This document shows, in pieces, positions 35,859 through 44,405 of a stretch of 64,000 nt of DNA. The stretch is from NCBI RefSeq assembly GCF_008123515.1, contig NZ_VSSR01000002.1:124001-188000 (forward strand), in the 5' to 3' direction. Under the pieces are notes generated by a model. The model ran no database searches, had not been told where the DNA came from, and saw only the letters and a list, made by a program, of their open reading frames with translations. Each line of letters starts with the position of its first letter. Position 1 is the first letter of the stretch. The position numbers were made by a program, and so were the translations under genes. The DNA comes from Bradyrhizobium cytisi (lineage in GTDB: Bacteria; Pseudomonadota; Alphaproteobacteria; Rhizobiales; Xanthobacteraceae).

Positions 35859-35886
35859 GTCACGATTTGAATGATTGCTCGGTGAC
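35859..35886 (-). promoter_or_regulatory. narK leader hairpin 1
   Basis: The leader RNA can pair GTCACCGA with TCGTGAC (one bulged base). Just upstream is GACGCCATCGACGCCGTC, which can form an alternative GCGTC/GACGC stem. Two successive hairpins before the gene are the layout of NasT/NasR (ANTAR) antitermination leaders. I could not place the A1/G4 hexaloops with confidence. Confidence 0.4.
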
Positions 35887-35913
35887 GGCGTCGATGGCGT
35901 CGAGACGCTTAAT

Positions 35914-35928
35914 TCAAGCTCCATGCCA
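35914..35928 (-). promoter_or_regulatory. Candidate sigma-54 promoter of narK operon
   Basis: On the minus strand TGGCATGGAGCTTGA matches the sigma-54 consensus TGGCACG-N4-TTGC at 9 of 11 fixed positions, with the correct 10-bp GG-to-GA spacing. The -12 element reads GA rather than GC, so it is probably weak. Its predicted start site puts both leader hairpins in the transcript. Confidence 0.5.
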
Positions 35929-36055
35929 AGTCGGCAAATGAGAGAAAAATAAGTAATTACAGCCACTTGTGTCTATGATGAAAAAATAATCACGCCTATA
36001 ATTGCATCAAAAACTTGCTGGCCGCTCATTTCTTGAATGCGGATTCGCCCGTTGA

Positions 36056-36070
36056 TTGTGCGTCGCACAA
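36056..36070. promoter_or_regulatory. Perfect 15-bp palindrome in the narK/FNT divergent region
   Basis: TTGTGCG-T-CGCACAA is an exact inverted repeat. It lies between the two sigma-54-like promoters, at an enhancer-like distance from each (about 140 bp). It is not the usual NtrC consensus (TGCAC-N7-GTGCA), so the protein that binds it is unknown. Confidence 0.5.
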
Positions 36071-36202
36071 GAGTTGGGCAGGAGCCCGTTTTCGCGCCAG
36101 CCCGCCGCGGCGGCGGTCGGACGCGATGTTCTCCAGAAGGGCTATCCCCTTCCAGCACGAGCAAATTTGGGCTCGGAATGCAGCCTGCCGTGCCGGATCA
36201 TC

Positions 36203-36218
36203 TGGCACATCGATTGCT
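36203..36218 (+). promoter_or_regulatory. Sigma-54 promoter upstream of the formate/nitrite channel
   Basis: TGGCACATCGATTGCT is a perfect TGGCAC-N5-TTGCW sigma-54 promoter. The predicted start near 36228 gives a leader of about 230 bases before the ATG at 36461. Confidence 0.8.
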
Positions 36219-36360
36219 TCCACTCTGCCTAGTCAACGATGACTGACAGTGAGCCGGAGCGCGAAGCCACCGAAGGCCACTGGGAAGCCTATTCGCTGGT
36301 CCGCCAAGGCGCGGTCATCGTGACGCTATCCCTTGCGCATGTCGATGTCGCTTTCCGGTA

Positions 36361-36384
36361 CGCGCCCCAATCCCACGGGGCGCG
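36361..36384 (+). promoter_or_regulatory. Hairpin in the leader of the formate/nitrite channel gene
   Basis: CGCGCCCC and GGGGCGCG pair perfectly around an eight-base loop. A second hairpin at 36412-36431 (GATCCGG / CCGGGTC with one G-U pair) has a six-base loop CACGGA. Both lie between the sigma-54 promoter and the gene. The rest of 36229-36460 has no convincing gene. Confidence 0.5.
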
Positions 36385-36460
36385 AAAGCTCACTGGTCTG
36401 ACAAAGGCGTCGATCCGGCACGGACCGGGTCGATCATGCACATGAGCAAAGGAGCTGTTG

Positions 36461-37300
36461 ATGTCGTATCTCGCACCTTCGGAATTCGTCACCAAGATGG
36501 TGGACGCAGGCGAATCCAAGATCTTCATGTCCACCAGGGATACGGTCATCCGCGCCTACATGGCCGGCGCCATCCTGGCACTCGCCGCCTGGTTCGCCGT
36601 CACGATCAACGTCAACACCGGCCAGCCGATCATCGGCGCACTGCTGTTTCCGGTCGGATTCTCGATGCTCTATCTGTTGGGCTTCGACCTTCTGACCGGC
36701 GTGTTCGTGCTCGCGCCGCTCGCGCTGATCGACAAGCGGCCGGGGGTCACGCTCGGCGGCGTCTTGCGGAACTGGGGCCTCGTCTTCATCGGCAATTTCG
36801 CCGGCGCCCTCACGGTGGCCTTCATGATGGCTTTCGTGACGACGTTCGGATTCACGCAGGACCCGGACAAGGTCGGCGCGGCCATCGGCAATATCGGTGA
36901 AGGCCGAACGCTCGGCTACGCGGCACATGGCGCCGCCGGCATGGCGACGCTGTTCATCCGCGGCATGCTCTGCAACTGGATGGTCTCGACCGGCGTCGTG
37001 GGCGCGATGATCTCCACGACTGTGCCGGGCAAGGTCATCGCGATGTGGATGCCGATCCTGGTGTTCTTCTACATGGTGTTCGAGCATTCCGTGGTGAACA
37101 TGTTCCTGTTCCCTTCAGGCCTGATGCTCCATGCCAAGTTCTCGATCATGGACTATTTCATCTGGAACGAGATCCCGACCGTGCTGGGTAACCTCGTGGG
37201 CGGCCTCGCCTTCACCGGACTGACGCTGTACGCGACGCATGTGCTGACGAAGCCGAAGCGCGAACCGGGTGCGAAGGCGCAGACCCGCGCCGCGGCCTGA
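36461..37300 (+). CDS. Formate/nitrite transporter (FNT/NirC-FocA) family channel
   Basis: The start is ATG 36461, behind AAGGAGCTGTTG. The 279-residue protein has six transmembrane segments and FNT features: a GALLFPVGFSMLYLLGFDLLTG block near 64-85, NFAGAL near 106 and GMLCNWMVSTG near 167. It is a pentameric channel for nitrite, formate or related anions. Divergent from narK-nasC, nitrite is the likely physiological substrate. Transcription is predicted from the sigma-54 promoter at 36203, and a strong hairpin follows the stop. Confidence 0.92.
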   Translation: MSYLAPSEFVTKMVDAGESKIFMSTRDTVIRAYMAGAILALAAWFAVTINVNTGQPIIGALLFPVGFSMLYLLGFDLLTGVFVLAPLALIDKRPGVTLGGVLRNWGLVFIGNFAGALTVAFMMAFVTTFGFTQDPDKVGAAIGNIGEGRTLGYAAHGAAGMATLFIRGMLCNWMVSTGVVGAMISTTVPGKVIAMWMPILVFFYMVFEHSVVNMFLFPSGLMLHAKFSIMDYFIWNEIPTVLGNLVGGLAFTGLTLYATHVLTKPKREPGAKAQTRAAA

Positions 37301-37308
37301 TCGTCAAC

Positions 37309-37344
37309 AAAGGGAGCCTCGCCTGATAAGGTGAGGCTCCCTTT
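37309..37344 (+). terminator. Terminator-like hairpin between FNT and phosphatase-kinase genes
   Basis: AAAGGGAGCCTC (37309-37320) pairs with GAGGCTCCCTTT (37333-37344), and GCC/GGT extends the stem inward. The trailing TTT is short. The next gene starts 6-16 bases later, so it must either read through or have its own start inside the hairpin region. Confidence 0.75.
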
Positions 37345-37359
37345 GCATTGGTGGCGAGG

Positions 37360-39087
37360 ATGGACCGGGGCTTGCGAATTTCGATCGGGCAGCACTCCGA
37401 CAGGGGGCGCAAGCCGGTCAATCAGGACTTTCACGGCGCCCTCATCCCGGCGGAGCCGCTGTTAGGCCTGAAGGGGATTGCCGTCGTCCTGGCCGACGGC
37501 ATCTCGAGCAGCGCGGTGAGCCAGGTGGCGAGCGAGTCCGCGGTCAAGAGTTTCCTGACCGACTATTACTGCACGCCCGAGTCCTGGACGGTGAAGACCT
37601 CGGCGCGACGCGTGCTGGAAGCCACGAATTCATGGCTCCACGCCGAGACGCGCCGTAGCCAATACGCCTATGATCGCGACAAGGGCTATGTCTGCACCTT
37701 CACAGCCATGGTGGTCAAATCGACCATGGCCCATATCTTTCACGTCGGCGATTGCCGGATCTACCGCGTCGCCGGCAAGGCGCTCGAGCAGCTCACCGAC
37801 GATCACCGCGTCATCGTCTCGTCGGAACAGACCTATCTCGGCCGCGCGCTCGGCATCAACCCGCAAATCGAAATCGACTACCAGGCGCTCCAGATCGAGC
37901 AGGGCGACATCTTCCTGCTGGCCACCGACGGTGCCTACGAGTTCGTCGATCATCGCTTCGTCCGGACCGCGCTCGCGACGCACGCGGACGATCTCGATGG
38001 AGCGGCGAAATCCATCGTCGAGGAAGCCTATCGGCGCGGCAGCGACGACAACATCACCGTCCAGATCCTGCGCATCGACGAAGTGCCGCCGACCGGCTCA
38101 TCCGACATTTTTGGCGGCACGGCCGAGCTACCGCCGCCACCGCTGCCGGAGCCGCGGGCGCTGTTTGACGGCTATCGTATCGTCCGCGAGATTCACGCCA
38201 GCAGCCGCAGCCACATCTATCTCGCGGTCGACACCGAGACTGAGGAGACGGTCGCGCTGAAGATCCCCTCGATCGATCTTCGCGACGATCCCGCCTATTT
38301 GAAGCGGTTCCTGATGGAGGAATGGATCGCGCGACGGATTGACAGCCCGCACGTCCTGAAGCCCCGCTCGCGGTCCAAACGACGCAACTATCTCTATGTC
38401 GCGACCGAGTTCATCGAGGGGCAGACGCTACGGCAGTGGATGCTGGACAATCCTCGCCCCGACCTCGAGACCGTGCGCGGCATCGTGGACCAGATCGCCG
38501 CGGGCCTGCGCGCCTTCCATCGCATGGAAATGCTGCATCAGGATCTGCGACCAGACAACGTCCTGATCGACAGGACCGGCACCGCGAAGATCATCGACTT
38601 TGGTGCGGTCAAGGTCGCCGGCGTCGCCGAGGCGGCACCGGGCGAGGCCGAAATCCTCGGCACGGTGCAGTACACCGCGCCCGAATACTTCCTTGGCGAA
38701 GGCGGCTCTCCCCGATCGGACATGTTCTCGCTGGCGACCGTCTGCTACCAGATGCTGACCGGAGAGCTGCCTTACGGCGCCCAGGTCGGCCGTATCAGAG
38801 GACGATCGGACGCCTGGAAGCTCAGATACCGTCCGGCCAGCCATGACGACCGCGCCGTCCCGGTCTGGATCGACGGCGCGCTACGCAAGGCGCTGCATCC
38901 GGATCCCAACAAGCGCCACGAGGATGTGTCCGAATTCACCTACGAGCTCAGAATCCCGAACCCCGCGTACCTCAGCACGCGGACCACGCCCCTGATCGAG
39001 CGCAATCCGCTTCTGTTCTGGAAACTGACCACGGTGGTCCTGGCCTGCGCCGTCGTCGTCCTGCTCGCCCTGCTGCACGCGCGCTAG
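37360..39087 (+). CDS. Bifunctional PP2C-type phosphatase / Ser-Thr protein kinase, C-terminal membrane anchor
   Basis: The 575-residue fusion starts at ATG 37360; TTG 37348 or GTG 37351 are alternatives. Residue numbers here count from 37348. The PP2C domain (about 10-245) has metal aspartates in NQD (27), LADG (50), ATDG (194) and SDDN (234). The kinase domain (about 275-530) has VALK Lys305, HQDLRPDN 397-404, DFG 417-419 and APE 444-446. The catalytic motif is HQD rather than HRD, and the glycine loop is degenerate (EIHASSRSHIY). A single C-terminal transmembrane helix lies near 553-575. Similar fusions lie beside nitrate/nitrite genes in other proteobacteria, for example Pseudomonas. The target is unknown; the neighbouring channel or NarK are candidates. 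Confidence 0.9.
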   Translation: MDRGLRISIGQHSDRGRKPVNQDFHGALIPAEPLLGLKGIAVVLADGISSSAVSQVASESAVKSFLTDYYCTPESWTVKTSARRVLEATNSWLHAETRRSQYAYDRDKGYVCTFTAMVVKSTMAHIFHVGDCRIYRVAGKALEQLTDDHRVIVSSEQTYLGRALGINPQIEIDYQALQIEQGDIFLLATDGAYEFVDHRFVRTALATHADDLDGAAKSIVEEAYRRGSDDNITVQILRIDEVPPTGSSDIFGGTAELPPPPLPEPRALFDGYRIVREIHASSRSHIYLAVDTETEETVALKIPSIDLRDDPAYLKRFLMEEWIARRIDSPHVLKPRSRSKRRNYLYVATEFIEGQTLRQWMLDNPRPDLETVRGIVDQIAAGLRAFHRMEMLHQDLRPDNVLIDRTGTAKIIDFGAVKVAGVAEAAPGEAEILGTVQYTAPEYFLGEGGSPRSDMFSLATVCYQMLTGELPYGAQVGRIRGRSDAWKLRYRPASHDDRAVPVWIDGALRKALHPDPNKRHEDVSEFTYELRIPNPAYLSTRTTPLIERNPLLFWKLTTVVLACAVVVLLALLHAR

Positions 39088-39122
39088 CAGGGCCGGTCTG
39101 GGTCAGGCCGGGTCGGCCGCCT

Positions 39123-39791
39123 TCACCATGTGATCAACGGAGAACGATGCAGCCAGGCATCAGCGCGCAGCTGGTCCAAGACGAACCTCGCAACGTCTTC
39201 TCGCGATATGCCTCCGCCATGGAAGTTGGATAGATCCGTGAGCGCCCGGATCGTATCGCGGCTCGGCTTGTTGTTCAGGACGGAGGGGCGAACCAGAACC
39301 CAATCGAGGCCGCTGTCTCTCACGATCGATTCCTGACGATCCTTGTCGGCGTACACTCTGCGCAGGAGCAGCGGGAAAATCAGCTTGTCGAAAAGAAAAC
39401 CGCCGTGCCCGACACTGTCACCGGCTCCCAGTCCCGTGATGCAGACCAGACGTGAGACTTGCTCGATCTGCATTGCGCTCGTGAGCGCGCGCGTCGCTGT
39501 CGAGAGAAGCGTCACCTCTCGAAACGGGCTTGCCCGTGTGCCCAGCGCACTCACGACGGCGTCACGGCCTTTGAGCGCCTGGCGCAGCACTTTTTCGTCA
39601 CGGGCGTCTCCGACAATGAGTTTCGCCCCCTTGAGATCACGCGCCTTCTCGGCAGAACGCACGAGCACGCTGACGTCGTACCCTCGCGCCACCGCCTGGC
39701 TGACGATCAGACGGCCAGTACCGCCGGTCGCTCCAAGAACCAGTATCTTCGGTGGGGCAGTCCGGATGTCGTCGGTTTCAGAATTTTGCAT
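39123..39791 (-). CDS. NAD(P)H-binding atypical SDR protein
   Basis: The start is ATG 39791 (MQNSETDDIRTAPPK), behind GAGGTAGCTACC. The 222-residue protein has the Rossmann loop VLGATGGTGRLI near 19-30 and downstream VSALGTRASP and VLVRPSVL segments, typical of NmrA/SDR5-like proteins. The canonical YxxxK pair is not evident. The activity is unknown; it may bind NADP(H) as a sensor or reduce a small substrate. It follows the NmrA-like gene by 77 bases in the same direction, so the two probably form an operon. Confidence 0.82.
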   Translation of the reverse strand: MQNSETDDIRTAPPKILVLGATGGTGRLIVSQAVARGYDVSVLVRSAEKARDLKGAKLIVGDARDEKVLRQALKGRDAVVSALGTRASPFREVTLLSTATRALTSAMQIEQVSRLVCITGLGAGDSVGHGGFLFDKLIFPLLLRRVYADKDRQESIVRDSGLDWVLVRPSVLNNKPSRDTIRALTDLSNFHGGGISREDVARFVLDQLRADAWLHRSPLITW

Positions 39792-39868
39792 GGTAGCTAC
39801 CTCGTAAGGCGGGACGCCTGCGCTGGCGATTGCATCCTTGTTGTCGTTGTCGGGTATCGCCCCTGCCC

Positions 39869-40738
39869 TCAGGCCGACGCCGCGATCTCGGAGGCGAAGT
39901 CTCGATAGGAACGCAGGGGACGGCCCAGGAGCGCGGTCAGACGCTCGACGTCGCCAGCGTCGGGAATCATGCCGTCCGTCAGGAAGCGCTCGCACATCAG
40001 CCGCATGTCGTAGGCCATCCAGCCCGGCATGAACTGTCTGAGATTCTGCTCGAATCTGCCGGCGTCGTCGCCGCCATAGGCGATCGTGCGGCCCAGCACC
40101 TCCGACCAGATGGCGGCGATATCCGCGCCGGTCAGCGTGTCCGGACCGACGAGATTGATCCGGTCAAGCGGGAGCGGCCCGGTGGCCCGCTCGCGGCGGA
40201 TCAGCTCGATGGCTGCGATCTCACCGATGTCGCGCGCATCGATCATGGCGAGCCCCTTGCTACCGATCGGCATCGGATAGACACCATGTCCGAGCACGAC
40301 GTCCTTGATCGTGAGATCGTTGTTCATGAAGTAGGCCGGCCGCAGGATGGTGGCGTTGAAGCCCATCTGCTCGATCATCCGCTCGACACCGAACTTGCCC
40401 GCGAAGTGCGGCACGTTCACGTAGAGATCGCTGTGGATCACTGACAGGTAGACGATCCGCTCGACGCCCGCCTCGCGCGCCAGGTTGAGCGCGATCAGCG
40501 CCTGCGTGAATTCATCTGCCACCACTGCGTTGAGCAGGAACAGGGTGGATACGCCTGACAACGCGCCGCGCAAGGAGTCGACATCGAGCAGGTCGCCCTG
40601 CGCGACGGTGACGCCTGTCGGGAAATTGGCCTTCGCGGGATCGCGGACGAGAGCACGAACATCGGCGCCGCGCTTCACCAGTTGTTCGACAACTTGGCGG
40701 CCGACAGTGCCGGTTGCGCCGGTAACGAGGATGGTCAT
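39869..40738 (-). CDS. NmrA-like/SDR family NAD(P)-binding protein
   Basis: The start is ATG 40738 (MTILVTGATGTVGRQ). The 289-residue protein has the NADP loop GATGTVGR at 7-14, then VRALVRDP at 32-39. The YxxxK catalytic pair of classical SDRs is not obvious, which is usual for NmrA-type proteins acting as redox sensors or quinone reductases. It is divergent from a LysR regulator across 103 bp, which is the likely controller. Confidence 0.85.
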   Translation of the reverse strand: MTILVTGATGTVGRQVVEQLVKRGADVRALVRDPAKANFPTGVTVAQGDLLDVDSLRGALSGVSTLFLLNAVVADEFTQALIALNLAREAGVERIVYLSVIHSDLYVNVPHFAGKFGVERMIEQMGFNATILRPAYFMNNDLTIKDVVLGHGVYPMPIGSKGLAMIDARDIGEIAAIELIRRERATGPLPLDRINLVGPDTLTGADIAAIWSEVLGRTIAYGGDDAGRFEQNLRQFMPGWMAYDMRLMCERFLTDGMIPDAGDVERLTALLGRPLRSYRDFASEIAASA

Positions 40739-40841
40739 GGGGGCCACTCCGGTTGGGGTCAAAAGACACTCCGGAAACTAGCGATCCACATCTGGCCCGA
40801 TAGACGCTATATTTAGACCTTCTGTCTCACTGGTGGAACGC

Positions 40842-41735
40842 ATGGATCTGCTCGCCCTCGCTGATTTCAATCTCGTCGCCCGCCACGGAGGGTTCGGACG
40901 GGCCGCACGTGCCGCTGGGCGGCCGAAGGCGACCCTGTCCCGCCGGGTCGCGGAACTGGAGAGCAGCCTCGACCTGCGCCTTTTCGAGCGCGGTGCGCGC
41001 GCCCTGAAGCTCACCCAGGAAGGACGTGCCCTTTTCGAGCGAACGGGGGCATTGCTCACCGAGCTCGACGAGGCGGCGGCAGCGATCGCTTCGGGTGGAG
41101 AAAGCCCGCGAGGCAAGTTGCGGATCAGCGCGCCTTTGCTGTTCTCGCAGACTGCGATGGGGAAGCTCGCGGCCAGGTTCGCGCTCAGATGTCCGGAGGT
41201 CCGGCTTGAGGTCACAACGGAAGACCGGACCGTAGACATGGTGGAGGAAGGCTACGACCTGGTCATCCGGGTCAATCCGGATCCGGATGAAAGCCTCGTC
41301 GGACGAATCTTTCTGCGCGACCGGCTGGTGATCGTGGCGAGCCCGGAGCTGAAACGACCGAGGGACTATCTCGCTGTGCCGGCTGTCATGCGCGGAGCGG
41401 GCGACCAGCTGACCACCTGGGAAGTGACGGTGCCAACTGGAAGATCGCGCATCGCGGTTGATCCGGTGCTTCGCCTGTCATCGCTCGTCATGGTCCGCGA
41501 TGCGGTCCGGGCGGGCGTCGGCGCCGCACGCCTTCCAGTGTCACTGGTCAGTCACGACCTCGCCGCCGGCACGCTGGTGCATTGGGGCAACGTCGACGGA
41601 CCAGAGATCGCGCTGTGGACGCTCTATCCATCGCGCCGGCTCTTGAGCGCGCGCGTATCCGCCTTCCTCGACTTTATGAAGGAGGCCTTTCCGATGGGGA
41701 CGCCCGACGAGCTGGCGGCCTATATCGGGAGGTGA
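40842..41735 (+). CDS. LysR family transcriptional regulator
   Basis: The start is ATG 40842 (MDLLALADFNLVARHG); a GTG three codons earlier is possible. The 297-residue protein has the LysR helix-turn-helix (GGFGRAARAAGRPKATLSRR near 15-34) and the periplasmic-binding-protein-like effector domain from about 90. It is divergent from the two SDR-type genes and probably regulates them. Confidence 0.92.
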   Translation: MDLLALADFNLVARHGGFGRAARAAGRPKATLSRRVAELESSLDLRLFERGARALKLTQEGRALFERTGALLTELDEAAAAIASGGESPRGKLRISAPLLFSQTAMGKLAARFALRCPEVRLEVTTEDRTVDMVEEGYDLVIRVNPDPDESLVGRIFLRDRLVIVASPELKRPRDYLAVPAVMRGAGDQLTTWEVTVPTGRSRIAVDPVLRLSSLVMVRDAVRAGVGAARLPVSLVSHDLAAGTLVHWGNVDGPEIALWTLYPSRRLLSARVSAFLDFMKEAFPMGTPDELAAYIGR

Positions 41736-41759
41736 GAAGCGGCGCGCCCGGCAGGGCCG

Positions 41760-42677
41760 TCAGGCCGGCTCCGCCGCCTTCGTCCCAAGCGGCTTCGGCG
41801 CCATGCCGCCGCCCGGCTTGAGGTGGAATTCGTAGGTCATCAGGTGCCATTGTCCGCTCGCCTTGCCGCCGTCGGGCATCTCGGGGTCGTTGCGCGGCTC
41901 GACCTTGGCGACGAGGTCGTCCTTGACCCCGAACACCACGTCGGAATCGAGATATTTGTCGCCGTCCATGAAGACGTGGGTGATCAGCGGCTCGTAGCCC
42001 TTGGCATTGACCAGGAAGTGCACATGCGCCGGGCGCATCGGGTGGCGCTTGGTCTGCACAATCATCTCGCCGACCGGCCCGTCCGTCGGGATCGGATAGC
42101 TGCACGGCAGAATGGTGCGGAAGAAGAAGCGGCCGTCGGCGTCGGTGATGAAACGCGCCCGCGCCGACGCGCCGACCTCGTCGTAATTCGCCTTCTGTGA
42201 ATCGTAGAACCCGTCATCGTCGGCATGCCAGACGTCGACGGGGACATTGGCGAGCGGCTCGCCCTTGAGATCGGTGACGCGGCTCTGCACGAACATCCGC
42301 TCGCCGGTGAGATTGTTCGGCGAGATATCGGTGCCATGAGCGGTGATCTTGTGCTCGCCGACATAGAACGGGCCGAGCACCGTGGTCTCGGTCGCGCCGT
42401 CGCGGTCGCGGTGGTTGACGGCATCGACCAGCATGGAGACGCCGAGCACGTCGGACAGCAGGATGAACTCCTGACGGGTGTCGGTGCATTTCTGGCCGGT
42501 GCGGGTCAGGAAATCGATGGCGTATTCCCATTCCTCGAAAGTGAGACCGGTCTTGCTTACGTAATCGTGCAGCGACTTCATCAATTCCTGGAGCAGGAAT
42601 TTCGCACGCGGATTCGGTGTCTGGTCAAAGCTCCGGACGACGGCTTCGGTGAGTTCGGTCTCGTTGAACTGGGTCAT
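41760..42677 (-). CDS. Intradiol ring-cleavage dioxygenase, hydroxyquinol 1,2-dioxygenase-like
   Basis: The start is ATG 42677 (MTQFNETELTEAVVR). The 305-residue protein has an N-terminal dimerisation domain and a catalytic beta-sandwich with the Fe(III) ligands Tyr158 (DDGFYD), Tyr194 (PCSYPIP), His218 and His220 (RPAHVHF). The stretch SDVVFGVKDDLV resembles hydroxyquinol dioxygenases more than catechol dioxygenases. It would cleave 1,2,4-trihydroxybenzene or catechol to a muconate derivative. No maleylacetate reductase or other ring-cleavage gene is adjacent. Confidence 0.9.
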   Translation of the reverse strand: MTQFNETELTEAVVRSFDQTPNPRAKFLLQELMKSLHDYVSKTGLTFEEWEYAIDFLTRTGQKCTDTRQEFILLSDVLGVSMLVDAVNHRDRDGATETTVLGPFYVGEHKITAHGTDISPNNLTGERMFVQSRVTDLKGEPLANVPVDVWHADDDGFYDSQKANYDEVGASARARFITDADGRFFFRTILPCSYPIPTDGPVGEMIVQTKRHPMRPAHVHFLVNAKGYEPLITHVFMDGDKYLDSDVVFGVKDDLVAKVEPRNDPEMPDGGKASGQWHLMTYEFHLKPGGGMAPKPLGTKAAEPA

Positions 42678-42851
42678 GATGCGTTTGCCTTGCATTTTTC
42701 TCGTTGGGCCCATGAAAAGTCCTGGGGGCTCCCTGGAGGCGTTCCAGACTGGAGCCTACACCAGTCGGTGGGCTCGCGTTAAGCGCGACCCGCTTGGAAT
42801 GGGGTCCCCATTTCGGCTATTACCTCCTGCAGAAACTGCCCGGAGGAACTG

Positions 42852-44126
42852 ATGCTCGCCCCTACCCCCGCCTCGCCCGAATCCGTCGGCATGTCCAAGG
42901 CCGCGCTCGACCGCGTCGATGCACACCTGAAGAACCGCTACATCGATGCCGGCCGTTTCCCGGGCACGCATCTGCTGGTCTATCGCCGCGGCAAGGTCGC
43001 GCACAGTTCGGTCCAGGGCTTTGCCGATATCGAGCGCAAGGCGCCGGTCAAGGACGACACCATCTACCGCATCTATTCCATGACCAAGCCGCTCACCAGC
43101 GTCGCCTTCATGATGCTGGTCGAGCAAGGCCTGGTCGCGATCGACGAGCCCGTCGCAAAGTACATTCCGGAATGGAAGGATCTTGGCGTCTTCGTCGCGG
43201 GCACCTCACCCGCCTTCCTGACCCGGCCGCCGTCCCGGCCGATGCTGATCGTCGACCTCCTGCGCCACACGTCCGGGCTGACTTACGGCTTCCAGCAGCG
43301 CTCCAATGTCGATGCCGCCTATCGCGCCGAGAAGATCGGCGAGGTCGAGAAGTCAGGCACGCTCCAGACCATGATCGAGGCGCTGGCCAAGATCCCGCTG
43401 GAGTTCTCGCCGGGCGAGGCCTGGAATTACTCGGTCTCCACCGACGTGCTCGGCTACCTCGTCGGCAAGATCTCGGGCATGCCGTTCGAGCAGTTCCTGA
43501 AAACACGCATCCTTGATCCGCTCGGCATGACCGACACCGACTTCCACGTGCCGGCCTCGAAAGCGCATCGTTTCGCCGCCTGCTATTCCGCCGATCCCGG
43601 TGGCGGCATGACCTTCCATGCCGGCCAGCGACGCGAGGGCCTGACGCTCCAGGACGATCCGACCAAAAGCTCGTTCCTCTCGCCGCCCTCCTTCATCTCC
43701 GGCGGCGGCGGCCTGTGCTCGACGGTCGCCGACTATCTCACCTTCTGCCGCGCGCTGCTCAACGGCGGCGAGCTCGGAGGGGTCAGGCTGATCGGGCCGA
43801 AGACACTGGCACTGATGACGAACAACCACATTCCGGGCGGCCGCTTCCTTCCCGAGGTATCGCGCTCGCTGTTCTCCGAGGCGACCTATAACGGCATCGG
43901 TTTCGGCCTCGGCTTCGCCGTCACCATCCGCCCGGCGGAGACACTGATCGCCGGCAGCCCCGGCGAATATAATTGGGGCGGCGCGGCCACGACCTCGTTC
44001 TGGATCGATCCGGCCGAGGAGCTGATCACGATCTTCATGACGCAGGTGCTGCCGTCGAGCGCCTATCCGCTCCGCCGCGAGCTGCGCAGCATGATCTACG
44101 CCGCGATCACCGAGAGCAATCTCTGA
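42852..44126 (+). CDS. Serine hydrolase, class C beta-lactamase/esterase family
   Basis: The 424-residue protein has the SxxK nucleophile at Ser76-Lys79 (YSMTKP) and a Tyr motif in WNYSVSTDVLGYLV, where the third residue is Val rather than the Asn of true class C beta-lactamases. GLGFAV and EYNWGGAATTSFWIDP lie near the end. The Tyr-x-Val and absent signal peptide favour an esterase/transesterase (EstB-like) over an antibiotic-degrading enzyme. It is divergent from the dioxygenase gene; any functional link is unproven. Confidence 0.87.
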   Translation: MLAPTPASPESVGMSKAALDRVDAHLKNRYIDAGRFPGTHLLVYRRGKVAHSSVQGFADIERKAPVKDDTIYRIYSMTKPLTSVAFMMLVEQGLVAIDEPVAKYIPEWKDLGVFVAGTSPAFLTRPPSRPMLIVDLLRHTSGLTYGFQQRSNVDAAYRAEKIGEVEKSGTLQTMIEALAKIPLEFSPGEAWNYSVSTDVLGYLVGKISGMPFEQFLKTRILDPLGMTDTDFHVPASKAHRFAACYSADPGGGMTFHAGQRREGLTLQDDPTKSSFLSPPSFISGGGGLCSTVADYLTFCRALLNGGELGGVRLIGPKTLALMTNNHIPGGRFLPEVSRSLFSEATYNGIGFGLGFAVTIRPAETLIAGSPGEYNWGGAATTSFWIDPAEELITIFMTQVLPSSAYPLRRELRSMIYAAITESNL

Positions 44127-44191
44127 CCTTCCCAACTTTTGTTGCAACGGGCTTCGCGCATCATCGCGGAGCCCGCGACATCGCATCGAGA

Positions 44192-44209
44192 AGCCCGGAT
44201 CGCCGGGCT
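44192..44209 (+). terminator. Hairpin downstream of the serine hydrolase gene
   Basis: AGCCCGG and CCGGGCT pair perfectly around ATCG, 66 bases after the stop. No T-tract follows, so termination is uncertain. The rest of the 279-bp gap to the sensor-kinase gene shows no gene. Confidence 0.45.
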
Positions 44210-44405
44210 CAGCGTGGCGGTCGTGGACGCCATGTGTCTTCTGCTCACCGCCATCAGCATGAGTTGAGACGGCGGCGATTGCGCCGCAAAAATCCTGTCT
44301 GGCCTGCTCGCCGGATGTGAAAATCATGGCGCAGCGCAAATCCTGCCCGTATGGTTTGACAAAATCATAATCCGGCGTCGCAGCGCTGGAACCGGGACGC
44401 CTGCG

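Noticed and set aside
36056..36070. NtrC binding site
   Set aside because: Half-sites point outward (GTGC...GCAC) rather than the TGCAC-N7-GTGCA arrangement; kept only as an unknown palindrome.
36239..36445. 68-codon ORF before the formate/nitrite channel
   Set aside because: No ribosome site and it lies in the predicted sigma-54 leader; low coding character.
42852..44126. Antibiotic-resistance beta-lactamase
   Set aside because: SxxK is present but the YxN motif is altered and no signal peptide is seen, so an esterase-type hydrolase is more likely.
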